Source: Pogona vitticeps
Lineage: Eukaryota; Chordata; Lepidosauria; Squamata; Agamidae
Reading direction: 5' to 3'
Assembly: GCF_051106095.1 (NCBI RefSeq)
Contig: NC_135791.1
Span: 5,838,501-5,902,500 of the forward strand
Length of the DNA stretch: 64,000 nucleotides
Part shown: one piece after another, positions 36,216 through 48,357 of the stretch
Layout: the number at the start of each line of letters is the position of its first letter
How positions within the stretch are numbered: position 1 is the first letter of the stretch
The notes under the pieces: generated by a model
Databases searched by the model: none
What the model was told of the DNA's origin: nothing
What the model saw: only the letters and a program-made list of their open reading frames with translations
Made by a program: the position numbers and the translations under genes

Positions 36216-36849
36216 ATTTCTCTCCAGAAATATAATGACTCTTGTCCTGAAGTATAACCTTTCCCTTTCTCAAATCCATGTGTTAGAAAAACATTCCATA
36301 TAGTCTTAAAATAATTTGATCTCAATATTCCCATTCTGACTTTCAATTCTTACATTAATTTTTCGTTGATCGCTGTATTCCACGTTTCTTTATACCAATT
36401 CTCTATATTAAACTGATTCTTACTCTTCCAGTTCCTTGCAGATCTCAATCTTGCAACCGTTACCATAATAATAATTAATTATTGCCCTCCCCCACATTCT
36501 AATTGGATATTTCCAAACATATGTAACAAAGCGATCATTGAACATCTTTGTATATCAATAGTACACCTATAATTTGCAGGCTAAGTCCACTTGACAGCCA
36601 AAACGGCATAAGAGAGAGGAATAAGGTCTTGCAACTGCCAGTTTCAGAGTGCAACTACATAGACAAATTATAATAGAGGAAATCCTCTGGGACCGAGACA
36701 GTCTGATTCTTCAAATAAAGCAGAGGTCAGCAACATAGGGCTTGTAGGTTGCATGCAGGGGCCCTGATGCAACATCCTTCAGAATGCCCTGATCTCCTAT
36801 TAAAGAATTAGACAGTGGGGCTCAAGAAGGCCCCTTGAGTACTCCAGAG

Positions 36850-36985
36850 CAGTGGTCCCCAACCTTGGGCCTCCAGCTGTTCTTGGACTTCAACTCCCAG
36901 AAATCCTAGCCAGCAGAGGTGGTGGTGAAGGCTTCTGGGAGTTGTAGTCCAAGAACATCTGGATGCCCAAGGTTGGGGATCACTG
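36850..36985. mobile_element. Palindromic hAT MITE, copy 5
   Basis: The ends are CAGTGGTCCCCAACCTTGGG and CAAGGTTGGGGATCACTG, with near-perfect pairing of the arms (CTCCCAGAA / TTCTGGGAG). The flanks CTCCAGAG and CTTTAGAG are an 8-bp duplication with two changes. Confidence 0.82.
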
Positions 36986-37820
36986 CTTTAGAGGGCAATT
37001 TTGCCATGTTTTAAGGAACCTCCCAACACTCCTAGGGCCCTAAACCACACTAATTAGAAAAAAATGTCTTCTAAAGGTTTTTTTTCTTCTTCTTTTAGTT
37101 TTGAAAAATCCCATTTTGTAAGAAAATATCTTTCAAGGAGTTGGGGGGAAAGTCCATGAAGGTCTAAGGATGGGTGTGTGCTTCTTCTCCCAGATCTGTG
37201 AAGACTGGTGACACCTGAGAAAGGGGATGCTTTCAAACAGAGGACTGTCCTCTATCAAGTGGAACACACAATCGTCCTTGTACTCATTATTTACTGAATC
37301 CTTTCACTAGCTTTTTTTTATTACTCCATCAGAAAGGGACATCATGGGAGCTGGTCTTCAGCTGACGAAAACCCATGCCCCTCCCACAAAGCCAAATCCA
37401 CCTTGGACCAAAGCGATGCGTGTCTAAACTCTGAGAATGGGTGCTGTGCAAATAAGTACCTGTGTTTTCTGTTCTCAAAAATTATTTCCCAATGTAGGAG
37501 GAATGGCCCCACCTAGAAGGTGCCACGCTTAAATGTAGGAAGCCACGTCCTACTCATGTTGCAAGAATTTGCTTCTGAGGTTAGGCATGAAGGTAGAATT
37601 TGGCTTTAATTGTAGCAGAGAGCCCATACTTATCTCTGTCACACAGATCTATTCTCGACAACAACACACTCCCCAACATTATGAACAGCAGGGTTGGGGA
37701 AATAAGGTGTGAGCATTTAAAACCCTCACTGGTTAAAAAGACTGACAATTGCTTTCAGCATGCTACATTCGTATTTGCCCTCCCCACTTTAAAAAAAAAA
37801 GAATCAACTCTTTCCCTTAC

Positions 37821-37922
37821 CAAAGAAGGGAAAAAACAGGTTCCTTTCCGAGACTGGGAGACATTGTTGAGAAGTGCAGGCTGATGGGTGACGTTATAGA
37901 ATCCCGGGCCCGGATTTTCATT
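37821..37922 (-). CDS. STPG1: STPG1 coding exon with PGPGFYNV repeat
   Basis: The acceptor CTAG lies right of 37922 and the donor GTAAGG begins at 37820; 102 bp is 34 codons in phase 0. It reads [20 protein letters not shown] and [23 protein letters not shown] is a canonical STPG repeat and SRKGTCxFPS matches mammalian STPG1 as I remember it. Because it is in phase 0 at both ends, it is a second exon that could be skipped in frame. Confidence 0.95.
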
Positions 37923-38204
37923 CTAGGAAGAACACAAGACATTGTCATGACAAGGTAGAGCTTCCACAGGGCTCTTCTGTCAATGCAGAAGACGTGGCTG
38001 AGGAGTGATGGAAGATGCTGGGAGGCAAGGGATACCTAAGCTGGGTTAGGTTGGGACTCACCCACAGCAAAATCCTTGGGGTAGGATTCTGGATAGGCCA
38101 CAATTATGCCGGGGTTCAAAATAAGCCACAGAAAATGATGTATTTTTAAACGTCTGGGTTAAGTATTAGCATGAAACATGGCAAAGTAGGTGACATAATA
38201 TAGG

Positions 38205-38404
38205 ATGACAGAGCCAGAGGTTGGGAGTTTGATTCCCCACTGTGCCTCTTATGAGTAGAGCCAGTCTTTCTGGCCTTGGGCAATGGGCACAGCCCCAGTT
38301 TCCCATTCCCAGAAGGAGGGAGTAGAAAACCGCTTCTGAGTATTCTCTACCTGGAAAAAACTGAAAGGGGTCGCCGTAATTCAGAGAACCGACTTGATGG
38401 CACA
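38205..38404 (+). mobile_element. tRNA-derived SINE with BovB-like tail
   Basis: A CAGAGGTTGGGAGTTTGATT B-box region is followed by CTTGGGCAATGGGCACAGCC, GCTTCTGAGTATTCTCTACC and GGGTCGCCGTAATTCAGAGA, ending ACCGACTTGATGGCACAT. This is the same family as 21830 and 43130 in the opposite orientation. Confidence 0.72.
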
Positions 38405-38666
38405 TCCCTATCTTCTTAGATGAAAGTGGGAATTAGTGCATGAGTTGAACAGCTGGACTTCTAAAAGTTTTGTCCTCCTACTGGTATTGGAGTTAAACTA
38501 CAGCTGGCCACTGATCGTCTTAAACTACAGCTCCCATCATGCCCAATCGTTGTCCAGGATGACTGGCATTTGGTGCATAACCCAATAACAGCTGGAGAGT
38601 GATACAGGCTCCAGCCCTCCTATAGATCTGTATCAACCTATGTAACAAAGAAATATCCCTTTATAC

Positions 38667-38803
38667 CAGTGATTCCCATCCTTGGGTAATCCAGGTGTTC
38701 TTGGACTTCAACTCCCAGAAATCCTGGCTAGCACAGCTGGTGGTGAATGCTTCTGGGAGTTGCAGTCCAAGAAACCTGCATTACCCAAGGTTGGGAACCA
38801 ATG
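38667..38803. mobile_element. Palindromic hAT MITE, copy 6
   Basis: It runs from CAGTGATTCCCATCCTTGGG to CAAGGTTGGGAACCAATG, with ACTTCAACTCCCAGAAATCC and TTCTGGGAGTTGCAGTCCA arms. No clear target duplication is visible. Confidence 0.75.
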
Positions 38804-39391
38804 CTTTTCAACCATCATCAGCAAGAACGTTCATTCATATATCTCACAGGCTTCAGTAAACATGACACTCTTAGATTTTTGTAATTAATAATTAAACTGT
38901 TCTCACAGTCATTTGCCTCTGAAACAGCTGTACTGGACAATGAAAACAGCAGCTGCAGTAAACAAGTTGGAATTTTTTTGTAGCAAATAATTTTAGGGCA
39001 TGAGGCTCTGCATCTTGGGGATACATTTTTAAATTAACTAATTGATCGAATTGATTAAACTCAAAGAATTGCATATTACCACATTCTCACCAATCATACT
39101 TTAATATGGGAAACAATATTGGAACTTTCCTATCTTCAGAATCATGCCTGATTCATTTTTAAATGAATGAATGAATGAAGCTTTAAATCAATCAGTTGTG
39201 ATTCTGTTGGAGTCATCATTGATTTAAAAGGTGTCGCCAACTAATAACTCTGTTGATTTTTAGAAACTTAACTACATTCAAGGGTACGGTCACACTGGCA
39301 ATAAGACCTGCACTTAAATCTATTTTAGCATTCTTTAAATTGATTTATCAGTTCCCAAGCCCATGACATACGGGTGAAATTGATTTATTTG

Positions 39392-39602
39392 CAGGGATGA
39401 TAGCAAGTCTTGGCAGAGACAGCGGGCTGACTTCCCTTCCTGGAACCGACCCATTGTTTCTGTGCATGTGCCGGTATATCACAACACGACTCGGGCAAAT
39501 GGGTTGCACGTCGAGTCACGAGTCACCGAGAGCCCAGTCCGAGTCAAGTCACTAGTGCAATTTAAGTTCAACTTGACTGCTATCCGTGAATCCCCATCCC
39601 TG
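39392..39602. mobile_element. hAT-like element (CAGGGATG ends) with perfect target duplication
   Basis: It is 211 bp, with CAGGGATG at the left and CATCCCTG at the right. TTTATTTG stands on both sides (39384-39391 and 39603-39610), a perfect 8-bp target duplication. The interior is rich in GAGTC/AAGTC units (CACGAGTCACCGAGAGCCC). It belongs with the element at 44451 and the piece at 10975. Confidence 0.82.
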
Positions 39603-40654
39603 TTTATTTGGGCTGCAAAGTACTTTTTTTAAAAAACTGGAGAATAAGGTTTTTTTTTTTTAATACCCTGCTTCCTAAATCAATTCAATTCCATTTGATT
39701 TGTGAATGGTGGGGTTGGTTTAATTTATGCCTGTGTCGATGTAGGGGTGAGGCGAGTGCTTAGAAAACACTGGCTGGTCAGCATCCTGTTACGAGGATCA
39801 CAAAAATGGAGAATGAAGTTTTTCTAAGCAGCTTTGTCACTCTGCCATGGTGAAGGACACCTGTTCCAAGACACATCGCTATGCAAATATTTATCCCACA
39901 TGCCAACGTAGGCAGGCTTAATCGACTTTTTAGTCAGCTTTCTTGGGCAAGGTTTTTCTAAGCAGGACCACAGCCCTCTTTAAGAACCTGCTGTGCCCTT
40001 AGTGTTAACATAAAGGGCACACATTTTTCTCCATCCAGCGGTCCATAGTATGGATGACACACGTCTGACCTCTTGGGTGGAGAGAGACACAATGGCATTA
40101 TAATGTGAGTTCAGTGCTTAACCTTCCATGATTTAAGCCTCAGAATATTTCTGCTGGCTTCTGTCACTTGTCACTGTGCTCTAAGCAGGCTCTTCTTGGC
40201 TTATTTCAAAATCAAAATAATCTCATTTTAATGGGGAGTCTCAAGTTGCATAGCAAAATGGGTCTGAAACGATGGATTAGGTTTCTCCGGCGTCTGAAGC
40301 AGCAGCATAGAGAGACTCGAGGAGCTCAAAGCGATTGCATAGCTAATCCCAGCCATGCATCTGATTTGGCCAGAATTATTTCAGCGTGTGGGCAGAGTGT
40401 ATTATTTCAAGAGGGCGCACCCCGCCATGACTCAGCCCTTCTTCCAGAACGACTTCTCTTTTTTTGATTCCAGGATGAGGACTTTGGGTGGGTTGTCTAT
40501 TTATAGAAAGAAAGAAAGGAAAACAAGCGGGCCCGTCCAAGAAACCACCTTGAATCAACCCATCGGTGGACAAGAAAGAGAGCGTCCTCTGAAGCAGAGC
40601 TCATCTCTCATCGGGAGGTGGGGAAGGTCTAGGCAGCAAGCAGAGTTCAGGAGC

Positions 40655-40890
40655 ATGTGTGGTGCAGCGGTCAAAGTGCTGGACCCATATTTAGGAGACC
40701 AGGGTTCAAATCCCCACCTGACCATGAAACTCATCGGGCGACCTTTGGCCAGCCACTCTTGCTAAGCCCGATCAACTTCACAAGAGTTGTTGTGAGGATA
40801 CAATCGGGTGAAGGCGAGCTGCTTTTCAGCTCCTCCAAAGAAACACAAGGGAGTAGAAAGGTAGCAGTAAATAAGTAAATAAGCAAGCAA
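40655..40890 (+). mobile_element. tRNA-derived SINE, third type
   Basis: A tRNA-like head (TGTGGTGCAGCGGTCAAAGT, then an AGGGTTCAAATCCCCACC B-box) is followed by CATGAAACTCATCGGGCGAC and GTTGTTGTGAGGATACAATC, ending in an AGTAAATAAGTAAATAAGC tail. The same kind of head occurs before copy A of the 266-bp block. Confidence 0.78.
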
Positions 40891-40984
40891 CGAGTTGCTC
40901 AAGAGTGAAACCGCAACTTTCTGGATTTAGGTGGAACCTTACAGTCTGTTGAGTCACCGGATCTTGGCCTGTCAACTTTGACTG

Positions 40985-41395
40985 AATCGTAGAATAATGG
41001 AGTTGGAAAGTGGCCGATAAGGCCATCGACTCCAAACCCCTTCCCTGCTCAGTGCGGGAATCCAAAGCAAAGCAGATCTGATAGAGGGTTGTCCCATTTT
41101 CTCTTGAATGCCTCCCGCGTTGGAGCGCTCACCACCTCCCCCTGAGGTCATGGGTTCCTTCGCTGTGCTGCTCTAACAGTTAAGAAGTTTTTTTCCTGGT
41201 CTTCTGCCAAAATCTGGCATCCTGTAACTTGAGCTCATTATTACGTGTCCTGCACACAGAGATGATCGAGAACAGATCCTGCCCCTCCTCTGTATGCCTA
41301 CCTTTCAAGTATCTGAGGAGTGCTATCCTATCTCCCCTCAGTCTTCTTTTCTCAGGGATTGAGGCTCCTTCTACTTTGCACCTCATAGGAAGTGT
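40985..41395 (-). mobile_element. CR1 LINE 3'-end fragment, about 410 bp
   Basis: The left end is GAATCGTAGAATAATGGAGT. The body continues with AAGCAGATCTGATAGAGGGT, CTCTTGAATGCCTCCCGCG, TGGCATCCTGTAACTTGAGC and CTATCTCCCCTCAGTCTTCT. The minus strand thus gives a 5'-truncated CR1 3' region. It is the longest CR1 piece in the window. Confidence 0.85.
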
Positions 41396-42126
41396 GGGGC
41401 TACCCATTGGAAGCTCTCTTCTTAATGTGACAATTAGGCCATTGTCACCTTGTTCACCCGTCTCCCGTCCCATGACATTTTTGCTTTCCATTCTTTGGGG
41501 GATTTTTGTCTCTCGATCTTTGCCGAATTCATGATCCTAATAAATACTTTCCTGGACCACAACTCCCAGAATCCCCCAGCCGCGACGGCCAAGGGCTTGC
41601 GGGAACGGGCCTGTGGCCTGTCCTGCTCATGCTACATCTCAGCTTCCACATCTTCTCTACATCTCCAACGGCTTGCAAAGGCTGGAAAGGGTTAAGGAGG
41701 ATGACTTTATCTCCGCCCCCCAAAAAAAACAGGCACATGTGAAGCAGCCACTGTTCTCTAGGGATCCTGGAGAGTTTGCCAGCCTTTTCTATTCCATTGC
41801 GGCTTGGCTTACTGCCTGCTGGGGTTAGGAAGCAGGAAATTCTCGGGAGGAGAAAGGAGCACATTGTGAAGCCAATCCCAGACTTTCAAACGTTGCCCCT
41901 TCTGGCTTCTGATTTGGGAACTTGGCAAAAGGGCTCAATTTGTCAACGGCAAGGCTGAGAAATCGGTCTGATTGACATGCTTACATTGGCTCTCCAGGAT
42001 CTGGCTAGGATAGTGGGAGCCTCAACGGTAAAGTCATGGAAATGAAGACTTGGAAAGCAAGGTGGCTTTTTTACAGGGGAGGGGAGCAAGAAGAGGGAAG
42101 GGAAGCTGCAGGGCACCCTGGCAGTA

Positions 42127-42540
42127 CAGTGGTGCCTTGCTAGACGATGATAATCCGTTCCACTGAAATCGCTGTTTAGCGAAATCATTGTCTAGCGAAA
42201 AGCATTTCCCCATTGGAATGCGTTGAAACCTGTTTAATGCGTTCCAATGGGGAAGAATCGTTGTTGTCTAGCGCAGATCGGTCATAGGAAAGCCGCTTTG
42301 CGAACCGCTGATCAGCTGTTGAAATTGCTGTCTTGCGAAGCTTAGGTCTCAAAAACAACTGTTTTGCAAGCGTGGAGGGAGCTGTAAAAATCATCGTCTA
42401 GCGAAAATCGGTTTGCGAAGCATGGACCAAACACTGTCCAGCAAAATTCCCCCATAGGAATCACTGCATAGTGATCGCAAAAAGCCAATGTCTAGCGGAA
42501 AAACTATCATGCGGGGTAACTGTCTAGCGAGGCACCACTG
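42127..42540. mobile_element. Tigger/pogo-like MITE, copy 4
   Basis: It is 414 bp, with CAGTGGTGCCTTGCTAGACG and GTCTAGCGAGGCACCACTG ends, flanked by TA. The inside has TTGTCTAGCGAAAAGC, GATCAGCTGTTGAAATTGC and CGTCTAGCGAAAATCGG. It is one of the best-preserved copies and gives a good template for the family ends. Confidence 0.85.
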
Positions 42541-43129
42541 TACGTGGAGGGAGGTGGAACAAGGGTATGGGAGGTGGAAAGGTTCCTTGCTATGACTGTG
42601 CAGGTGTGTCTTGGACACACAACGCAGCTCCCCCAAAAACAGACACCCACTGGGCAAGGACAGCACCCTTCCACCCCAGAAGCACCAACGGGGGAATATA
42701 TGATGGCTGGTCTCTCCATTTTGCATTGCAATCTGCAACAGAAGAGATACGGAGTTCTGTTTGGAGTCTGGCATCATTAGAAAGCACTATCGAGATGCCT
42801 AATTTTAGTCTTTCCAGCCTCTATGGGAGCAGCAATGGAGAATCCTCGGAAAGCAAAGAAATGGACAGGTGTATAACGCACACCTGTTTGGCTGGAGAAA
42901 ACCTGTTCCCTTCTTGTGCTCTTTTCTAGCCTCAGCTGCTCAAAAGAGGAACAAACTCAAGTCTGTGAAGCTGTGCTTCCACCTCCTGGACAAAATTAAA
43001 AAATATTTCACAAAGATCAGGGTTGGCCAACACTCCCCCTTATAGGGCCTGCATGGATGCTGCAGTTTGGGGAGTATATACAAAATATTTTGCATTTACT
43101 CATAAAAATGGCAGAATGAATAATAATCG

Positions 43130-43365
43130 TTGCATGCTATCAAGTCAGTTCTGACTTTGGGACTCTTTTTCAAGGTTTTCCAAGTAGAGAATATTCAGAA
43201 GTGGTTTCTCCTTCCCTTCTTCCGGGGTTGCCCTGAGGCTGTGCAGCTTGCCCAAGGCCACCCAGGCTGGCTGTTCTGAGATACACAGAGGGGGACTGAA
43301 CTTCCAGCCTCTGGCTCCACAGCCAGAAATCTAAACCGCTGAGCTATCCAGCTTCACACTCTTCA
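43130..43365 (-). mobile_element. tRNA-derived SINE with BovB-like tail
   Basis: Reading +: TGCTATCAAGTCAGTTCTGA, AAGGTTTTCCAAGTAGAGAA, TTGCCCAAGGCCACCCAGGC and CCGCTGAGCTATCCAGCTT. The minus strand begins with the tRNA-like head. It is the most complete copy of this SINE here. Confidence 0.78.
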
Positions 43366-44450
43366 ATACTTAATCTCAGCACTCTGAGGATTAACATATT
43401 GCTTTGTCTTGCTTTATTTTTTTTAAATAAAAGGAAGATATCTCAATATCCCCTACTCCCAACACCTCTGAGCCATTAACCAGGTGTCGCTGAGACTCCC
43501 GGACATATTTTATTATACTGTTTATTTTATAAGGATACTAAAAAGCTTACGTATTTCTCCAATTAAAAAGAATCCCAGGCAGATTTGATAAGTTTTATGT
43601 CTCTCTCTCTCCTCCCCTCTGACCTCAAATGAAATTATAGCTCGGGTGGCGGAATTCCACGCTATGACATGTTTAACAAGAAAGCTACAGTATTGGGAAA
43701 CCATTCCGCCCATCATGTCAGAAATAATGTGCCACTGTAACGAGGACACAAAAATTACTTTTCTCTGTCTAATATCCCTGTGAACTTTTTTCTGTTGTCT
43801 TTGGTCTCTCTTTTTTTTGCGCCTGCAAGAGTCGTAATAATATATGAACTGGTTTTATTTATTTATTTATTTAAACAAAAGCTGGCTTTCTCATAGTGGT
43901 GAATCCTGTCCTCACAGTGAATTCCGGCCTTATGTAGAACTGCAGATGCAATATTTAGAAATTAAGGGTATCAGATAGGGGAGCATTGGTTACCCTAGTT
44001 AGATGCTTTCATGCTAAACTACAAGGTGTCTACCTACAGGAAATTTGGTACGGTATTGCTCTATGTTTTCCATATTCTTTGGGGGAACCACTCTCACCCA
44101 CAATGGCCCCATTATTTTCCCAGCAGACTTGGAGGACTAGCAGATATTGATATGGGGGGAAAAAACCCAGAGGTTCTCCTATCAAGACAACCCATCTCAA
44201 CTAGTTTAGTGTTTATTCCCAGAATCCTGGGAACTGTTGTCCTGTGGCTACAACTAGACGTTTCTTTAAAAGTGCATCACAGTCTATTCCCAACGACGGT
44301 TATCAAGATTTTCTAAGGGAAACCATGTCTGTTAAACTGGTACAAATCTTCATGGAATTGACTGGGTAGAACCCAGCTTGCATTCAGGAAGATGCATATC
44401 TTCGTAGGAGGAAAAATAGGGAGAGGACCTCCTCAGGTTTCCTGGATCAG

Positions 44451-44690
44451 GGATGGGCACTCAAGTTGACAACTAGCTGTCAAGTTGGACTTCAGTCACA
44501 CAAGTGACTTGACTTGAACACAACACAGATTTTTTTAATGACTGGGACACGGAACCCACTGACTCCTCTTTTTTTTCCTAGGGAAAAATGTTTGTTTTTA
44601 ATAGGGACTCCGGACTCGATACCAAAACCTTGGACTCAGATTTGAGACTTCAACCCATAGACTTGCCAGCACCCCTATCCTGGACTGTCT
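44451..44690. mobile_element. hAT-like element, AAGTC-rich
   Basis: The left end CAGGGATGGGCACTCAAGTT and the right end (reverse complement ATAGGGGTGCTGGCAAGTC) are imperfect inverted repeats. The flanks CCTGGAT and CCTGGAC suggest a slightly changed target duplication. The inside is rich in AAGTC-type units. It is related to 39392. Confidence 0.65.
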
Positions 44691-45313
44691 TGGACCTGTT
44701 CCAGTGAGTGCTGACCCTCCTTCGACCTTTAATCGCTATTCTTAGTATTGCTGATGTCCCTTTCTTCTTTCTCCTACCTTTCCTTTGCCCCTTCAAGGAG
44801 AGGAGATCTCCCCTTTGTCCTCTAGACATGAATGGGGCAGCCCCACCAGCTTGGTTAGCTAGAACTAAAACTTCTACCATTGTTCCTCTCAAAAATGTAT
44901 TTCTGTAATAATAAACACAAGTGTTCTTATTTTCTTAAAAGAAATGTGGTAGTGATTCCTTTGTAAAGGGGAAAAGTATGCTCAGATCATCATTCCAACC
45001 TTCAAAGGTTGACACGTTATTTCTGTGTGCTTACTCAATGAGAAAGCAAATGCTGATTTTCAGTACTGTATAAGATGACTGATACCGGAATGATGGACTC
45101 TTTGGGGGAACTCAACCCCCATGATCTAGAGATGCATCCCGCTTTCGACTTTGGTCATGAGTACCTATGCACTTAAGTAAACTCCAGGACTTCTAGGAAC
45201 AGGGTCCTTTGATTCAGCATGTCCAACTTCAAACTTAACAACTCCCTTGTATGGTTATGTCACAAGGGATTTAAGAAAAATGTTCAAAGGATGCGGGAAA
45301 GAATATTTCTTAC

Positions 45314-45417
45314 CTCAATAGACTGAAATCTTTTCGTCTGAGAATTAAAGCCTTTCTTTTCAGAGTTGGAGATGACTTTGGTCTGGAACTTGACCGGAAT
45401 GGAAGAACATGGCCGAC
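45314..45417 (-). CDS. STPG1: STPG1 first recognisable coding exon
   Basis: The acceptor TTTCTAG lies right of 45417 and the donor GTAAGA begins at 45313. After two bases finishing a codon it reads RPCSSIPVKFQTKVISNSEK and KGFNSQTKRFQSIE, ending in phase 0. SSIPxKxQxxVIxxSEKKGFNSQxKRF is a strong match to the N-terminal region of mammalian STPG1 as I remember it. No in-frame ATG lies in this exon, so at least one short coding exon with the start codon lies further right and was not found. STPG1 proteins carry several PG-rich (SHIPPO) repeats and are linked to sperm tail and cilium structures; mammalian STPG1 was also described as MAPO2, a factor in alkylation-induced apoptosis. The readable exons give about 306 residues, against about 334 for the human protein. 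Confidence 0.94.
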
Positions 45418-47631
45418 CTAGAAAGAGAAATCAATGAAAACCATGCATATTTACCATGATTAGGTGCTATTTCAGGATGCAATGTAAATGCACATAACGA
45501 TCCAATAAGTTCTGGTTGGATTTTTTGGATTTTATCCATGCTGCCTGTTTTGTTTTGATGTGTTCTTCTGCTTCTTTTTTACTCTTTACAATTTTCCTAT
45601 TTTTCCTTCTGAAGCAAAGATTGAAGATGGATCACAATACTGTTGTTCTGTGATCTTTAAAAAAATGAAATGTCATATTTGATTTCTTTCACTTGAGGAA
45701 TTCAGACTTGGCCTCTGAATGCAGCATGGTGAGGGAGACATGAAGGACTGGGTCACTTTAGACTGCAAGATGATTGCATTTTTTTTAATGCTGCCCTTTG
45801 TATATCCGTTCACTCAGCCAGAAAATTATTGTTATCAGAGAAGGGTTCTAAACCAGCTTTCTTCTTATTGAGCTGGTTTTACATTTGCACTGAGTTCTGC
45901 GACAAGCAGGCAGACAAATGGGGGGAAAGCATTCAAATGGGACAATCCACTTGTGTAGACTAGGCAGGCAAAATAAACCCCTAATGCTTTTCCTGTGCGT
46001 CCCCTCTCATGCCTTACATTGCTGAGTTGTCTTCAAAGGAGGAAAACTATTTCTTGCAACTGGAGGAAACCGATGTGCAAGGGGAGGTCAAAGTTTCCTC
46101 TCAGAAGGTTTGGAAGGAAAGGCAGATGCCAGTCCTACTGGGAAGGTCCTAGAAGACAAGGAGAACCTGGCAGGTGTGAGGATGATTAGCCAGGGGGAGT
46201 ATCAGGCGCTCCAATGATTGGTGCAGAAACAACAGACAGCATCTCAAGGCTCCTGATAATTATCTGGAAATAGCTGAACGTTGGGGAGGGGCATGCTAAG
46301 ACCCACAAATTATGTTCATTCAGTCAACTAGTGTGGGAAATACGAGTGCAGTTGTCTCTTGTCTGTCACCCGTTTTTCTTACAACCCGGGTGAACTGGCA
46401 AGCACACATCTGCCTAGTCTTTCTTGGACTGACCTTTTGGCTTAACTCTCAGACTCTGAACAATCGTCCCCTTACTTGGAAAGCATTGGCACTCGCAACT
46501 CTGCCCTGGCACCTATTGCCTGCCCACATTACATCCCAGCCCCACCAGACGCCCCCTGCCAAACCCACAGTTTTTCCTGTTAAAAAAAAGAGAGAGAACT
46601 GCCATTCCTGAAAACCTCAAGGAATAGTGGTTCGCCCTTTAAGATAGGGTTGCATGCCAGAATCTTATTGATCACCCCAAGTAGAAAAATCTCATTGAAT
46701 CTCTGAGACTTACTTGAAGTGTTAACTTACCAATACAACTCACTCAACAGGGTTACGCTGATTGGCACTAGCTATAGGATTTAGACTGCCATATTTAACA
46801 CCAAACTTTCTACCCATTTTTCAAAGCTGCAAGTTGCTCTGCAGTTTCTTCTAATTCCATTCCATTTTTTTTTTCAAGGTATACGCGGCTCCCAAGGGAT
46901 TTTGGAGGGGGGGAAATGGCTCCCAAACCGGTCAAATTGTCCACCTCTTTTACAATAAAGCATACTTGCATACAATCTATGAAACATGTTGCATGGTTTT
47001 CAAATGATTGTCCATTCTTAGGATTGCTTCCTTTCATCCAACAGTCATTCTCCCAGGGTGTAGAGGAGGGACAGAAGCAAAGCAGGGCCATTATTAGCCC
47101 TCCTGAGAAGTCAGCTCCATCCAGGTTCACTGGATATTCTATCAGGCTGCAGAAGAAAGAGAGGTATAGGGCTTGACCATCTTATCAGCTCCCCTGGTAG
47201 ATCAGCAGTTTTGGTCTCTTCTTTTTATGTTAGAAGGTTAAGGAAAGGTTAATAACATCTACCTGAATTTGCATCACTTCCCTTACACTGCAAGCAGACT
47301 TCACTTGGTTTTGCCATCACCCCTATTGCATTTGTGCTGCATCTTTTTAGATTGTAAGCCCAAGGCCAGAGATGGTCTTAGTTTGGTTTTATTGATCTGT
47401 AAGCTGCTCTTAGAGCCTTTCCTGCTTTAGACAGAGAGATGCAGTACAAATAAAATAATAAATAGATTGCCAGCCCATCAATGTCTTAGGGTTCTGTGAG
47501 GTGATTGATTTGAATGGCTAGTGGACTCCGGATTGCACTGGATGCCATCTATAAATCTTTCAGGATCATGATCTTCGGGATTGCAGGAGTTGTGTTTCTG
47601 TCCTGACGTTCCCAGCAGACTTAGCCAGATA

Positions 47632-48140
47632 CAGTGGGGTCTTGACTTAAGAACGGCTTGAGTTAAGAACATTTTGACTTAAGAACCACTCTCATAGGAA
47701 AATATTGACTTGACTTAAGTACTTAGATTTGAGTTAAGAACTGAAAAAAAACCATGTGGGAGGCAGGGAAAGTGCAAAATTGGAACTTTCAGTTAACTGT
47801 TGGGCAGTGAAAAGGGTGCCTGTCTGCTTCCTCAGTCCTCCCAGCATTTAGAGAGTGGATTGGGAGACAGTCTTCGGATTGCCTGGTACTGCCTGGACTG
47901 TATTTTCCCTGCCTTCCCCGAACATTTCTTGACCTAAGAAAAAAAGAAACAAAATATCCCCCTCTAGTGGTCGAAGGCAGAATAGCAGCTTCCCATTAGT
48001 TTCTATGGACGGAAAAGAGCAGATACGGATCAAATGGTTTTCAATGCATTCCTATGGGAAATGCAGATTTGACCTGAGAACATTTTGACTTGAGAACCGC
48101 CTTCCAATACGGATTAAGTTCTCAAGTCAAGACCCCACTG
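47632..48140. mobile_element. Tigger-like DNA element, CAGTGGGGTCTTGAC termini
   Basis: It is about 509 bp with long inverted ends. The left is CAGTGGGGTCTTGACTTAAG and the right, reverse complemented, is CAGTGGGGTCTTGACTTGAG, with TA on both sides. GAACATTTTGACTTxAGAAC occurs near both ends. It is a second family, distinct from the CAGTGGTGCCTCGC copies. It has no long coding frame. Confidence 0.82.
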
Positions 48141-48192
48141 TATCGTCCCAAAAACAAACATTTCTGATGTCTGATCTCACTATTTTAACTGA

Positions 48193-48357
48193 GGGTTTGT
48201 TGTTGTTATGTGCCATCAAGTTGGAACTGACTTACAGAGACCCTGATGGGGCTTTCAAAGTAAATAAAGTGTTTAGGGAGTGGAGTTTCCATGGCCGAGT
48301 GGGGATTCAAACCCCAGTCTCCAGACTCCTTAGTCCATCAGTCTGTCCACTACATTG
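48193..48357 (-). mobile_element. tRNA-derived SINE with BovB-like tail
   Basis: GTTATGTGCCATCAAGTTGG, GGGATTCAAACCCCAGTCTC and AGTCTGTCCACTACATTG give the same layout as the copy at 4303. It directly adjoins a hAT MITE. Confidence 0.7.
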
